A stretch of 64,000 bases of DNA from Hofstenia miamia (GCA_900660155.1 CABFPE010000342.1:202552-266551), one strand, 5' to 3'. Counted from the first letter of the stretch, positions 48,346 to 59,939 are shown. The notes: generated by a model not told the origin, from the sequence alone. Translations and numbers: made by a program.

Positions 48346-49042
48346 AATCTGTATTGGCTTTACGTGAATCTACAACAAAGTTATTCTTCTCTTGCAGAAG
48401 CTACATTAGTTTCAACTGTTTCTGCTTATTACACACCAGACTGGCTTCAAATTGGAACCTGAAGAAGTTCAATAACTCGGTAAATTACGTCTGGGATTTA
48501 ATTCTTCTCATGCAGGAAAGCCTTGCTGTTTGTGTTGGTAAAGCTCTAAATGAATTTTGACATCATGCAACTACAAAAAGAAACGAGTTTTAGAGACATT
48601 GATTGCCTTGACATTGTGGAAGCAAGGAAACGTCAACTGTTTATGGTTTATGGAGTAGCGAATCATTAAGGAAACTAAACAAAAATAATAAGTACGTTAG
48701 CCACTCAAAACGTCAAACCAAATTAGATATAGTAGGAATTGTTTGCCCGATTGAGCACTACATTAGTTCGGTCAGTAGGTAGAGCGGTTATTGCATGGAC
48801 TTCTATTGAATAACAATATTGCTGTGATTTTCTGTAAATTTATTGGATTTCAAGATAGAATTTTATTGTAATTGATCATGACTAACCATTTAATAGAAAG
48901 GAACGATTGGAATGCAAGCCAGAATATAGGTGATGGTTTTTCAACGCAATTAGAAGAAAAAGAAACTATATTTTGTACTAGAATTAGCAATATAGATATT
49001 GATCACAGTAAAAAAACGATTTTTAGATATACATTCGCACTA
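48346..49042. other. Unassigned stretch with possible decayed coding traces
   Basis: Plus-strand frames around 48350-48670 read continuously for short spans (EATLVSTVSAYYTPDW; ETSFRDIDCLDIVEARKRQL) as if from a decayed gene or element, but I cannot identify the family. The open frame at 48872-49111 runs into (TA)n. Confidence 0.3.
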
Positions 49043-49077
<35 letters not shown>

Positions 49078-49081
49078 ATAT
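49043..49081. repeat. (AT)n microsatellite
   Basis: Slightly imperfect; abuts the 3' end of Penelope-like element C. Confidence 0.9.
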
Positions 49082-50342
49082 CATTTTATGAAAAAACAAC
49101 GAAAATTATAATTGAAAGTACTTTCGGTACTTACTGTATCATCGCCAGTCAAAAGCAAAAAATTATTTGGTGGTAAAAACATACATTTACAAATCATTAA
49201 TTAAGTTAAATTAATCTAAAATATGTGAAGAGTTTGATGACATTTTGTATTTAAATTAGGGTTCTCTTCCTTAATATATACTGATTCTGCGATCTTGGTG
49301 CATTTGTGTTTCATTAAAATATTAAAGTCAAATGTTGATGCTTTAGTGTATTTTCGAGTGCATATAAATTTCGGATTGTAAGTGTCTATATAGATGTTCT
49401 TGAATTCGTGTCTTCAAATGTATTTGGTTTCACCAATGTACATGTACAAGCTTTCATACTTCTGACAATTATATTTATAAGCAATTGATGAAACCAAAGG
49501 TTTTTTAAATGGATCTTTGTTATAAATATAATTTGATTTTTTTTCCTTAGATTTCTATTTAAATTATATAAAGATTTCTAAAGACGCGCTTCGTGCGTTT
49601 TTTGATGAAAAGTAGTTTCCAAAATATTGTGTTCTAGTAAATAGGATGTTAGAGCTTTTTTTGATGTTTTTTGCAATAACTTTTCAGGATACTTATTAAA
49701 TCTTGGATTTTCAAATATTTTGTCAAAAACCTTTGTAAGTACATTGTAGTTAGATGATAGTAAAAGAGCTCTTCTAAACAAGTTTTTTGGAATTGAATGT
49801 ATATAGTTATTATCCAGTATATTTGAAATGGGATATATAATCCAGCGTTAGTAGGTTTTTTAAAAGCATGTATTTCTAATCTCATTAATGTTTTCTACAA
49901 TGTTACATCTAAAATATTTATTGAATCTTCTTTTTCATATTCACAAGTACATTGAGTTTCACTGAGTTGCGAATTGATAGAAGAAAGAAACATTGATGCA
50001 TGATCTTCGTTTTCAATCAAACAAAAAATATAATCGACATAAAGTTTGTAATAAAATTCGAAATTTATATGCACTCTAAGAAACATAAAGCATCAATATC
50101 TGACTTTAATATTTTAATGAAACCCAAATGCACCAAGATCGCACAATCAATTTATATTAAGGAAAAGAAACCTAATTTAAATACAAAATGTCATCAAACT
50201 TTTCACTTATTTTAGTTTATATAAATTAATTAATAATTTGTAAATATATATTTTTACCACCAAATAATTTTTTGTTTTTAACTGACGATGGTACAGTAAG
50301 TACAGAAAGTACTCTCAATCAAAATTGTCGTTGCTTTTTCAT
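49082..50342 (-). mobile_element. Penelope-like element C with inverted 3'-end arms, bounded by (AT)n
   Basis: Minus-strand RT from the palm motif (YYKLYVDYIFCLIENEDH, about 50060-50000) through EDSINILDVTL and the thumb (49885-49578), then a GIY-YIG endonuclease (SSIAYKYNCQK...YIGETKY, about 49490-49420) and its tail. The left arm (49082-49373) is repeated inverted at 50058-50342, where the plus strand reads DFNILMKPKCTKIAQSIYIK; the left arm reads DFNILMKHKCTKIAESVYIK on the minus strand. The RT is truncated just before its motif C, and the inverted arm is joined there. Both outer ends touch (AT)n. Confidence 0.85.
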
Positions 50343-50367
50343 TATATATATATATATATATATATAT
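50343..50367. repeat. (AT)n between Penelope-like element C and a LINE 3' end
   Basis: The inverted arm of element C ends on the left and the 3' end of the minus-strand LINE at 50368-51300 begins on the right. Confidence 0.85.
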
Positions 50368-51300
50368 GTATAGAATTTACAAGAAACTTATAATTGCACA
50401 TAAATCAAGTTATTTCGATTTCTTTTATTACTATAGTCAGTGTTAATAAATTTGAAACCTCCAGTAATGTTCGAACAATTCAGGCCTATGCGATTTATAT
50501 AATTGTGTTATTTTAGTTTTAAAGGTTTTTAGAGACTTGGCTTTTTTAATTTCTGTAGGCAATTCCTTCCAAAGACGGATTGAGGTATTAATAAAATATC
50601 TTTGCATCTGTTTCTTACTCAATTTTACTTGCCCTATAACTAAGGTGAGTTTACTATGAAAATGTGGAGTTTTATAATGAGGGAAATTTGTTGAATTGTA
50701 AAAAGCGATTTTTTTGAGAATTTTGTAAAACGCACATAAAGATGTTTTATAAATTGTCATTATTGGCTTCGAAAAGTTTCGTTTTAATTCATCTTAAGTT
50801 GACCGTGTTTTCTTCAAATAGCCTAATCTAATATTAATTGCCCAATTTGTTTGTATTTCAAGTATTCTGAGATAGTGTTTGTCAGTTCCTGTATATAATA
50901 TGCAAGCATAATTTAGATGACTTAAGACGAAGGCATGAATAAGCTGAATTTTTGCATTAACACTTAGAAGGTGAGAGAAATTACTTATTGCTGTAATTGA
51001 AACTGGCACTTTTTTACTATGCTATCTAATTCTTTATGAAACTTTAAGCTGCTGTAGAAAATAACCCCTAGATATTTAAAATGAACAATTTGTTTTATAG
51101 TTTCCTTATTGAAACGTAGAGAGCATTTGGATGTGTGTTTCACTACTACTAACTGAAAATTCAAATTTTGAATTTTAGAAATAAAAATGTTATGGCTTAG
51201 AGAGTCGAATGCTTTTAATGAATCAAGACATTGCCATAGCACAGGATTTATTGTCATCAATATCTTTTCTCAATTTTCGGTGCCATAAATCAAGCATCAT
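50368..51300 (-). mobile_element. Non-LTR retrotransposon, internally deleted
   Basis: Minus strand: LDSLKAFDSLSHNIFISKI (RT block, about 51230), then directly a piece from after the catalytic box, HFKYLGVIFYSSLKFHKELD (about 51080), thumb SAITAIS...HAFVLSHLNYACILY (about 50950), and the C-terminus RYFINTSIRLWKELPTEIKK...YWRFQIY with stop at 50443. The palm with the Y-A-D-D box is missing by internal deletion at about 51165. Same broad class as 42145-43960. Confidence 0.8.
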
Positions 51301-51889
51301 TTGTAGATATTTCTCTTCGAAATCTCTACTGCGTTTTGGATAAGATATTATACTTAGTGAAACTTTCCTTGATTTCATCCGAGACTTAGAAGTCTTTCTT
51401 ATATTTCCTAAGTGGCATTTGTAATTTTATTTACACTTAATTGTAATTATTGGCAAATGAGTAAATTGAGATCTAAATGCAATCGATAATTTTCGAATAA
51501 ATAGCATGGAATCAATTTACATTTAATTAATGGCAATCAAGTCTAACTCAAAAAGTTTACATAAATATATATTACATCTACCTAAATCATGGTAATGCTT
51601 TTTGATTATTTAAAAAAACATGTATAATTCTATTCAGAATTCAGCATTCAAAGCATTTTTTAAAGACAGCAATTCTATTTTTAGTTATTTTAAGCAATGT
51701 TTCTTCCAACAAATCTCTAATAAAAAGTCGAAACCTGTTCATTTGAAATTGATAATTCTGAAAAATACGCCCCTTTAATTTATGCGCATCTATTACATCT
51801 AATTATATTTTTGTTGTTGTTTCTAGGTGGCATTGAGATGAATCAAAGGCCCAAACCGTATAGAGTAATATCTTTCTGTCATGCATAAA
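51301..51889. other. Spacer between two LINE fragments
   Basis: AT-rich; nothing recognised. Confidence 0.4.
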
Positions 51890-53290
51890 GAGCTCTATTA
51901 AGTATGTCCATTTAAACTTTCAAAATCTAACAAATTTCTTAAATGCAAGGAATTTTTAACTAATATCGGGAAAATTTAATAGTAGGTATATCTAAAACCT
52001 GGTTAACCGAATATGATTCTGATATCCAATTTGCACACATAAAGTATACGATATATTTCGTTGCGATAGAAGCTTAAATAATAGTCATAAATACACGGGA
52101 GGTGGCGTCTTATTACTAATCCCAAAGCATTTTAAACCTAAATTTTGACCGAACGTCAACAAATCAACATCATTTGAAAATCTTAGGGTAAAGGTAAAAA
52201 TTCATTTAGCAACTAATGAAAAATACATTAGTCAACAAGTAAACGTTTCATACTGTTCAAACAAATCAATGATAAATTATTTTCTTGCTGTTATTGAATA
52301 TGAAATTCAAACTTCTTTATCAGAGTTGAAATCAGTAATGATAATGGGGGGATTGGAATATTAGGTATTTTAACTTGAATGAAAAAATTAAACGTTTTGG
52401 TGCCCTTAATTTTTTTACTTTATGTAAATGATCTCAATAAAGCCGTATGAACATTGAACAATTATTCAATACGCAGATGACACTTGCCTGTTTAAAATTG
52501 ACAAATCAAATTTAGAAAGCAACCTCCTGCATTTGCATAAATACTTTAACATGCATCGCTTAATCTTTAATCCCTCAAAAACTGAATTTTGTGTAATGTC
52601 ACCTTTCTCAAAAAGCGACAATGTGCCTTGAAGTTACATTTTGCTAACACTGCTATTGTCCACGTTGATAAGTTTAAGTATCTAGGAGTAATTATCGACA
52701 ATAAATTACAATATTCCGACTAAATTCATTCTGTTCTGGGTAAAATGGTAATGTGAATCAAATTCACTCTACATATAGCGAAGTTTGTAAATATAAAAAT
52801 GCACAAGCAACTAGTAAGTGCCTTGCTAATAAGTCCTTTTAAATATTGCAATTTGCAATGTTTTATTGAATAGAAGTCAGACATTATTAAACAAAATCAA
52901 TTCTCAAATATAATGGGCGGAACGTTTATGTAAATGCAAAAAGTCAATTTAGTATCAAACATTTCCACTCAAATTTCATATGCTTTATCTTCTATCAAGT
53001 ATTTCTCTTTACTAAAATTCTGGGATACCCATAACATAACCAATTTCCGAATTATGCATGCATACCTTCTAAGAAAAGAACATTAACACTTGGTAAGGTG
53101 AAATTCAAAAAAGATTTCTTCAACAACAATTGAAACTTGGAATGACTTATCAGTATATGACCGAAAACTGAAAAGTAAGCTTGAATTCAAAACTCAAATA
53201 AAGAATTTTCTTAGCCTAATGTATGTACCAAAATTAATAAATACTTCATGGAAAAGGTTCAAATTTCACGAACCTTCGCATAAAAGCTAA
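51890..53290 (+). mobile_element. Non-LTR retrotransposon with endonuclease and RT remains
   Basis: Plus strand: apurinic-endonuclease-like domain (GISKTWLTEYDSDIQF, about 51990; TGGGVLLLIPKHFKPKF, about 52090; VMIMGG, about 52335), a large internal deletion at about 52400, then the RT from PLIFLLYVNDLNKAV (about 52405) and the catalytic box YADD at 52470-52481 followed by LFKIDKSNLESNLLHLHKYF, FKYLGVIIDNKLQYSD (about 52670) and the C-terminal WNDLSVY...KTQIKNFLSLMY (about 53140-53220). It is the only LINE here showing both domains. Frames are broken repeatedly. Confidence 0.8.
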
Positions 53291-53310
53291 GATAACTGAA
53301 TAGTATTATA

Positions 53311-53835
53311 CAGTGCGTTCGGAGAGTGCCTCCTATATTTTATGTAAACTAAACTCATTTAATTAACTTACACAAAGTTGGATGCCCGTATTATTGGCAA
53401 TGAATAGTCCATTATTCTGCCAATCAGCCAATTTACCAACAATGTGAAACGTTACGGGTACTTCCAACAAGATGGAGCAACGGCTCATGCGACTATGCGA
53501 TTCTTAAAAGATGTGTTTGTAATTTCAAAAGACATTTGGCCGCCTCATTCGTCTGATCTGAACCCGCCAGATTTTTATGTTTGGGGAGCAGCTAAAGGTT
53601 GTGTTTATAAAGACAGCCTTACAACAATCGATCAACTCTAAGAAGTTATGCATGATTTCATTATTTCGATAACACATGAAACTCTTCAAGAGGTCCTTCT
53701 GAACAAGATTTGAAGAGTCAACATGTGTCTTAGCAATAATGGCCGTCATTTCCAAAATTTATTATAAATATATTGTTTAAACAATTTGGATTTTTTTAAA
53801 AAAACTCACTGCGGAGAAACTTTCCGAACGCATTG
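53311..53835 (+). mobile_element. Mariner-type element, internally deleted (525 bp)
   Basis: Terminal inverted repeats start CAGTGCGTTCGGAGAGT (left) and CAATGCGTTCGGAAAGT (right, minus strand), with TA outside both ends (53309-53310 and 53836-53837). The interior encodes the C-terminal part of a DUF4817-group transposase: YFQQDGATAHATMRFLKDVF (second catalytic Asp at about 53471), WPPHSSDLNPPDFYVWG (third Asp) with 33 residues between the two, then a tail decaying by stops. The N-terminal DNA-binding domain and first catalytic Asp are missing. Confidence 0.8.
53444..53641 (+). pseudogene. Mariner transposase C-terminal fragment
   Basis: 65 open codons carrying two of three catalytic acidic residues (Q-Q-D and P-P-D-F). 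It stops at 53639-53641; homology continues downstream in frame-disrupted form to about 53710. Not functional without the rest of the enzyme. Confidence 0.7.
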
Positions 53836-53837
53836 TA

Positions 53838-55266
53838 TAAATGAAATATTAATTTGTAAATGTTTATTATTAGTACATATTTTTTTCATGACGCGCTTGG
53901 TACAGCAAACAGCAATTTTGTTGCATTTAAGCACAGTACTAACAAGTTATTTTTCTCTTCTAAAGATATTTTTCTATCGTACTATTATATATTGTCATAA
54001 TCTTTAGTTAGTTCTATAGTGGGAAACAATTCGCTGATGGAATGTGCATGCCGAAATGTGTCTAAATAATAAATGGGGATTGTATGACATCAGCAGTTAT
54101 CTCAAGAAAAATCGTTTTCTATTTAGAAATTTCTATAATGTAAAAGCATCTGATTGCAATAAGAAAAATCTTTGTATGCGTCCAATAATCTTGATTTTAT
54201 AATTTGAACTCTCTCCATTTAAATTCAATTGCCTATTGAAATCATTAAAAAAAATTCTGTTCAAAATTATGTATTCAATTAGATTACCCTTGCTAATGAC
54301 CCGCCACAAGAATTTTACTATATAATAAAAGAATGCATTGAGAGCCTTGATCATTCAAAATGTAAAAACTTGTTCGATATTCGTTGACATGTAAGTTATA
54401 TCAAATCATTTTCAAAAATTACAAATAACCCATTGTTGAAAAAATGTGTTGGCCGAACTTTGTCATTGTCGGTATACAAATACAAAAAATACAAGAATAT
54501 GTAAGAGTTGCAACATTTTCTTCAACCTGACCGAGGTGTGGAGTTTCTCCCCATCAAACCAGTGATTATTACTAAAAGTTGTGGTGCTTTCTTAGTTACC
54601 ATGATTACTCTTCCTAATTTTTATTAGGGTTCACAACTCCAGAAAAACTTTTCCTAAACTTCCTTTTATGAATGATGTAATTTTTCAACAGGATATAATC
54701 TTTCTATTTTTATCAAATCTTATTGTTAGAAAAAAGCAAAAAAATGAAATTAGGCATTAAATACAATAAATTCCAAGTGTTTCAATCGTTAAAACCAATT
54801 CAACATTTTAAGATTTGATGATGTCAACAGAAATACGAACGGCATCACATTTTTTAACATTCTAAATTGATAAGGCTGATATAAAAAATGCTTGTGTAAG
54901 GTTTCTTTGTAATATCATAATTAAATCCAGAGTTAGGTAAACGAAAGCAGTACTCTTTCCACAGCTGACAAGCCCAAAAAGTCCAGGTCGAATAGGTTTA
55001 ATCTCTTCAGGTTATTCAATAGTATTGCTTCTTAAATAATTATAGTCGGAATCTACTTTTGCAAGATAAATTATGGAATATAAATATTGAATATTTGATT
55101 GAAAGAAAAAATTTCGCCATTTCATCACTATATTTTTACGCACTTTTATATTTTAATCTACTTTAGAAAAATCAAAAAATGAAATACTTGATATAAATTT
55201 TTTCAACAATTATTTATATAATGACTGCCAAAGCTAAAATGCCGGCCGATTCATAAATGTTGAAGC
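53838..55266. other. AT-rich stretch, no gene recognised
   Basis: The minus-strand frame at 54133-54354 has no known domain. Confidence 0.4.
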
Positions 55267-55721
55267 TAAGCAGATAAGGCTGTGCGATTAGTAAAATTTA
55301 AAGATCGGTCAATTAATAAAAAAGTCGGTTAAATTATCGGTCAATTATCAATTATCGATAATGAACAAAAATAACAAGAAAATGTTTTTAATAATAACTT
55401 CGGAGAAAAATGAGTTCACGAAATGTTTCTGGATTCAGACTTTCCCGACGCGTAGTATTTCTATTTCCTGCGTCAGACCAATGTCTCACTGGGCACCGCA
55501 GTAGCCGGGCTTCCAAGAAGTCATTGCGATTTTTCGCTAATTTTTACGTAATGTAGCGAAATTTTATCAAGAAACATTTTGCTTGTTTTCGGCACTTTTA
55601 TTGACTATACACTACTTGATAATTGATTCGGTTAGTAAAAAATGTTCGGTCGGCGTCAATAAATAAAAATCCGGTGAATTATCAATTTTCAATCAATTAA
55701 TCGCACAGCCTTACAAGCAGA
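55267..55721. mobile_element. hAT-type MITE (439 bp) next to the NAGK stop
   Basis: The element is 55275-55713. Left end TAAGGCTGTGCGATTA and right end the same on the minus strand: a 16-base perfect terminal repeat that fits the hAT end rule (T-A-A-G-G). Eight-base flanks TAAGCAGA (55267-55274) and CAAGCAGA (55714-55721) match at seven of eight positions. Inner repeats of the type CGGTCAATTA occur near both ends. No coding capacity. Confidence 0.8.
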
Positions 55722-55773
55722 ACGAAATGTTAGCTTGGTCGAATATTGTTGGATGGCGAAGTGATAATAGCAG

Positions 55774-56042
55774 TCAATTTTTTTTGTGAATTTCAAATTC
55801 ATGAAGAATAACAAAATTATTTTGATAATTGATAGAAATTTCCATGTTAATGTGCGCAGCACTTAAAAGAGCAGCTCCGACTGCGTTAGGGACAGTGATC
55901 CTAATCAAACGAAGTTTGTCAACTTCAACAGGAAAAAGTGTGATGGATGACTCGATGCCTTCACGAAGAAGATCGAAACTCTTCCAAACACTTCCAGCAG
56001 CCACTACAGTTAATACGTTATCAGAGTCAACAATATTTTCTT
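55774..56042 (-). CDS. NAGK: N-acetylglucosamine kinase, last coding exon
   Basis: Encodes the C-terminal 88 residues of N-acetyl-D-glucosamine kinase, which phosphorylates GlcNAc to GlcNAc-6-phosphate in the cytosol (salvage into the amino-sugar pathway). The signature TVVAAGSVWKSFDLLREG corresponds to the G-S-V-W-K-S-W block of the animal enzymes, followed by VPNAVGAALLSAAHI, the equivalent of the family's conserved G-A-A-x-x-x-A-R/A-H end. The exon starts at 56042 after TTTTTAG and takes up the phase-1 base from the previous exon (…SIK-E|ENIV). Stop TGA at 55774-55776. A MITE begins 60 bases downstream. Confidence 0.9.
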
Positions 56043-57565
56043 CTAAAAAGACAAATGAGAAAAGGAAGAAATTAATGTATTTACATATCATATTCTCGGT
56101 TTCCATTTAAAGCTAACTACGGAATAAAGTAAATTGTTCAAAACAAAGTTCCCATGATTTTTGAAAAAGTGTTGAAAAGCAACAACATAACATCATACCA
56201 TAAACTTTATTAAATAGCCAAAAAAAGTTATTCTATCACTAAAAATAACATCGTGTAAATTAAAAAAATAATCTATGCTTACAGAGAATTATATAATTAT
56301 GAATTTTCATTGGAAAGCATGGGATCGTGAAGGAATTTCAAAAATTTTGACGGCTGACATTTATCCAAAAAGTTTAGTATGTGCTAACACTTTTCAAATG
56401 ATTAAACAATGTCTAATTTTAGAAAAGAACAAAGATAGGAATTCGCGCCACTGTTAGTGTATCAGTATTCTTGACTAGAATTAAGTGTTTTTTGTTTAAT
56501 GATTTCATCAGGTTGACCATGTTCATCTAAAAGTACATTGTTTTAAAACATCACATCCATGATTGTATGAATTTCGATACTTGCTCAATAAGATGACATA
56601 GGAGTGATGTCGAACATACTTTAAGTCTAGATTTGACTGGATCACATATTTCAACAATCATTTTAACACTTCACAATCCGACCGGTCAAATTTGACCACT
56701 TTACACATCTTAAATGCATTTGTAATGCCTCATGTAATGAGAATTTAAATAGAAAAACAGTTTATTTTGGTCTTTTCATATTTTTCTTTCATTTGCTTTT
56801 ATTTTCCTAAGTTTTACTTGAATGCGGCAATTCTGACAACTGCATGAATTTAAGATATAGAATCGTTCGACTTTCTAGTGTTAAACAATTTTCAAGGGTT
56901 ATATAACTAGCATTAAAAATTTAAAACTTTAAATTGATAACATTACCAAAATTGAGATGGATTTGATTAATTTGACCTTGAAACAATATCTATAGTTCCC
57001 CCCCCCCATTCGTCAGTACAATTTTGTACTTATACACATCGTTAGAGATATCACTTTTAACGTCAAAGAACAATGTATTTTCTATTTTTATAAAAATTTA
57101 ATAAATATTGAATTTCGTTCTAGTTTTAAGAATGCAAACGAGCTTCGAGTAAAACGTATTGTAGTGAATGAAACACTGGCTTGAATGACTTTCAGCAATT
57201 AGAGTATATTTATATTAAAAATAGATTTCCAATCACGTTCATGTATTACACTGCCTATGGTAAATAATTTCTAAATCCATAGAACTATTTAAATATTCTC
57301 CAAAATATGATAGCTATACTTTTGTAATATATCCAAACAGTAGCTTGGATACATTTCACGAAATTGATTGAATTTTAGCGTACAAGAAAATTCCCAAAAA
57401 CAGTTTCAGCGGAATATGAACGGTAGACTATCAGATGGAGCTATCTAAAGATACATTGTTAACCATGCTCATAGTTGCTGCACATCTCAAAAGTTGCCAA
57501 ATAGTGCGAATTATGTAAAACAATGAAAATCAAAAGAAAGCTTCGTGCATAAATTTTACATGAAC

Positions 57566-57640
<75 letters not shown>

Positions 57641-57915
57641 TATGCTTTTTCAGCAATATTGATTTTTTATAAAATAATGCTACAATGAAATATAACACAT
57701 AGTTACTATCTCATAATTTTACAGATGCTGTAAATATTTTCTTGAAATTACTGATATTGGAGTACAAACGCATGAATTTAACTTGTATAAATCACTTATT
57801 ATAAAAAATAGGAAATCTTGAATACGTCAAGTGAAACAAGAATCTACGCAGTAGAAAATAAATTTTTTGATTAATAACTTGAGAGAAATCTATACAATAG
57901 CAAACATTTCTGTAC
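56043..57915 (-). other. NAGK intron
   Basis: 1873-base intron bounded on the minus strand by GTACAG and TTTTTAG. It contains the (CAA)n tract at 57566-57640 and no recognised element; the open frame at 56275-56457 is not supported. Confidence 0.8.
57566..57640. repeat. (CAA)n microsatellite
   Basis: 25 uninterrupted copies. On the minus strand it reads as poly-leucine, which is not a real protein. Confidence 0.95.
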
Positions 57916-58267
57916 CTTTAATAGATTTTCTTGCAACAGATGCCATCATTTTGCCAAGATCCTGGCCTGCTTGATAAAATAGACGTCTACATAAAGTATT
58001 AGATTCCTCTCGTGCCAATTCAGCAAGTGTAACCGTAAAAGAAGCAATGTGAGCCTTAGAAAAATTTTCATAGAAAAATGGTATCAGGTCATTCAAATGA
58101 GACACTTTAAAGAAATCCCATGTGGCATCGACTACACGATCAATTGGATATTCACAAGTTGAGAAATCATCTAAGTGTTTGACAACGGTTTGAATAGCAC
58201 GATGTGCGATCCAGTAGCCACTACCTTCGTCATCACATATCATGTGACCAAATCCTCCACATGATTT
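57916..58267 (-). CDS. NAGK: N-acetylglucosamine kinase, penultimate coding exon
   Basis: 352 bases, 117 codons plus one base. It begins KSCGGFGHMICDDEGSGYWI, matching the G-C-G-G-W-G-H-M-x-G-D-E-G-S-x-Y-W-I block of animal NAGK that closes on the sugar and phosphate; here Cys-Asp replaces Gly-Asp just before D-E-G. It continues through HLDDFST, the helix FYENFSKAHIASF and AGQDLGKMM. Acceptor TTTAG at 58268, donor AAAG|GTACAG at 57916. The two exons together give 206 residues, close to the C-terminal part of the roughly 340-residue enzyme. The exons for the N-terminal half (ATP loop, GTGSN motif) are not visible up to 64000 and probably lie beyond, or are too short for me to see. Confidence 0.9.
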
Positions 58268-58849
58268 CTAAATTAAAGGATTACAGGAAAAATTCAAAAA
58301 GAGAATCAAAAAATAGTTTCCCACAACTGTATATTGTTAATGTCTGTTATTCATCAGATTACATAGTACGGTAATAACAAGCTTTTTCTATGCAACATCA
58401 ACAATTGTCAGACTGGGTTGATTCTGATTGAAGTTCAAAATTTGAAAAATAATTTGCAGAATGTATCAATGGAAGGGCATGTACTTATAAAATCATAACT
58501 TCCAATCTGAGCTACATTGCATTTCATACATTGATTTTGAATTTCCATAGAAGATAATTCATCTATGTATTCAGAGTAAGTTTGCAAAAGAAGCTAGAAT
58601 TGAATGATGAATTTCTTGAGTGAAGTTGGTTCGAAAATTTTATGTGGGCAACATTTAAAGGAAGCTTTCTCATCCTCACAACTTGATTTAGCAAACAATT
58701 TCGTAGCCTTTAACTGAATTTTTTACAAACAATTTTCGTCAACAGCGACAACAAAGTTGCTGTGCCTGAAGTACATGAAAAGACTCAACATTATTCATTG
58801 AAAATTCCAATTTTTTAAAAAAAATTCGAGAGCCAATGGAGCAACAATG
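58268..58849. other. Probable upstream NAGK intron sequence
   Basis: No further exon recognised. Confidence 0.4.
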
Positions 58850-59090
58850 CTGCTGTAATCTAGCAAAATACAGTAATTCAGTGGGAAAAAGTAGAATTAA
58901 TGTTTTGATTGGTTATTTCAAGAGCAAATAGGAGTTGCTGTGTTCTGCCAACCACAAATAATCCATATGAAGGGGCCAACCTGAAAAAAAATAATTGCAA
59001 AATGATGAAAATTAGTAATGCATCAGATTTTCATGAAAAAGTCAATTTTGAAAATTTAGCGAATTACTGTGTTTTGCCAGATGACAGTAG
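58850..59090. mobile_element. MITE family M1, copy 2
   Basis: 241 bp, same terminal repeats as 29924-30168 (inner part GCAAAACACAGTAATTC). AATG occurs directly outside both ends (58846-58849 and 59091-59094), which suggests a 4-bp target duplication. Confidence 0.8.
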
Positions 59091-59939
59091 AATGAACATT
59101 ATCTGTTACTTTTTATCAGACACACCGCCCGAACCCATTGAGGCGTAGTTTAAGAATGGAAATGAAAGAGGAAACAATTCTCAATGTTTTGGTGCCTTCA
59201 CATTTTGAATATTTTTTATTAGTTCGTGAATTAAATGGGCTGAAATTTTTTTGAAGAAACCATAAAAATTTTAAAACATTTCTAGGCAGTTAAAAGTTGA
59301 AGCATAACTTCCCTTAACGTTTAACATTCAAATGATGAAATTAAATGAAAACGGACAGAGAAAGTTCCCTCTAAAAATGGAATTCTGTAAATAATCACCG
59401 ACATGGTAATATATAGGAACCGGAAAAAAGTTTTTTAAATCAAGCCAAAAATATAAATAAAGTCTTATAATAACCAAATATCACGTTTTTGTGCTATATG
59501 TGTAAGTAGATAAATTAACTATAATGAACTATTTTAACTATTTCAGAACTTTCTCACAACTATTAATAGTTTAGTTAATTTTTTAAGCTTTAAATATCTT
59601 TGTGTTGTGTCAAAACGTACATTCAACATCAGTTGCTAAATCGACCTTTGATGTACTATTATTTTGGCGGTAATGCAATATTTAAACACAAATCATTTTT
59701 GTCATCTTATCACAATATCATATCATTCTTCAAGATCGCTGCTTCGGCACACTTATGTGAATTGGAATGTTTTGAAACTGATTGAAAAATACTTCGGTTA
59801 AGGGTGTGAAGCAGACAAAGTGTGTTAGCGAATAATCTGGAATCGCGAGCTCAACGATCGGCCAACATTATGAAATAATAATAGCAAACACTACAAAAAT
59901 ATAAAAAAAGTAAAGTTTTACGGTAGGAAGGACAGTCAC
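59091..59939. other. Non-coding stretch
   Basis: Nothing recognised. Confidence 0.4.

Noticed and set aside
48760-48800. tRNA-like stretch (GTAGGTAGAGCGG)
   Set aside because: No B box, acceptor stem or cloverleaf downstream.
57459-57698. Poly-leucine frame
   Set aside because: Translation of (CAA)n on the opposite strand, inside the NAGK intron.
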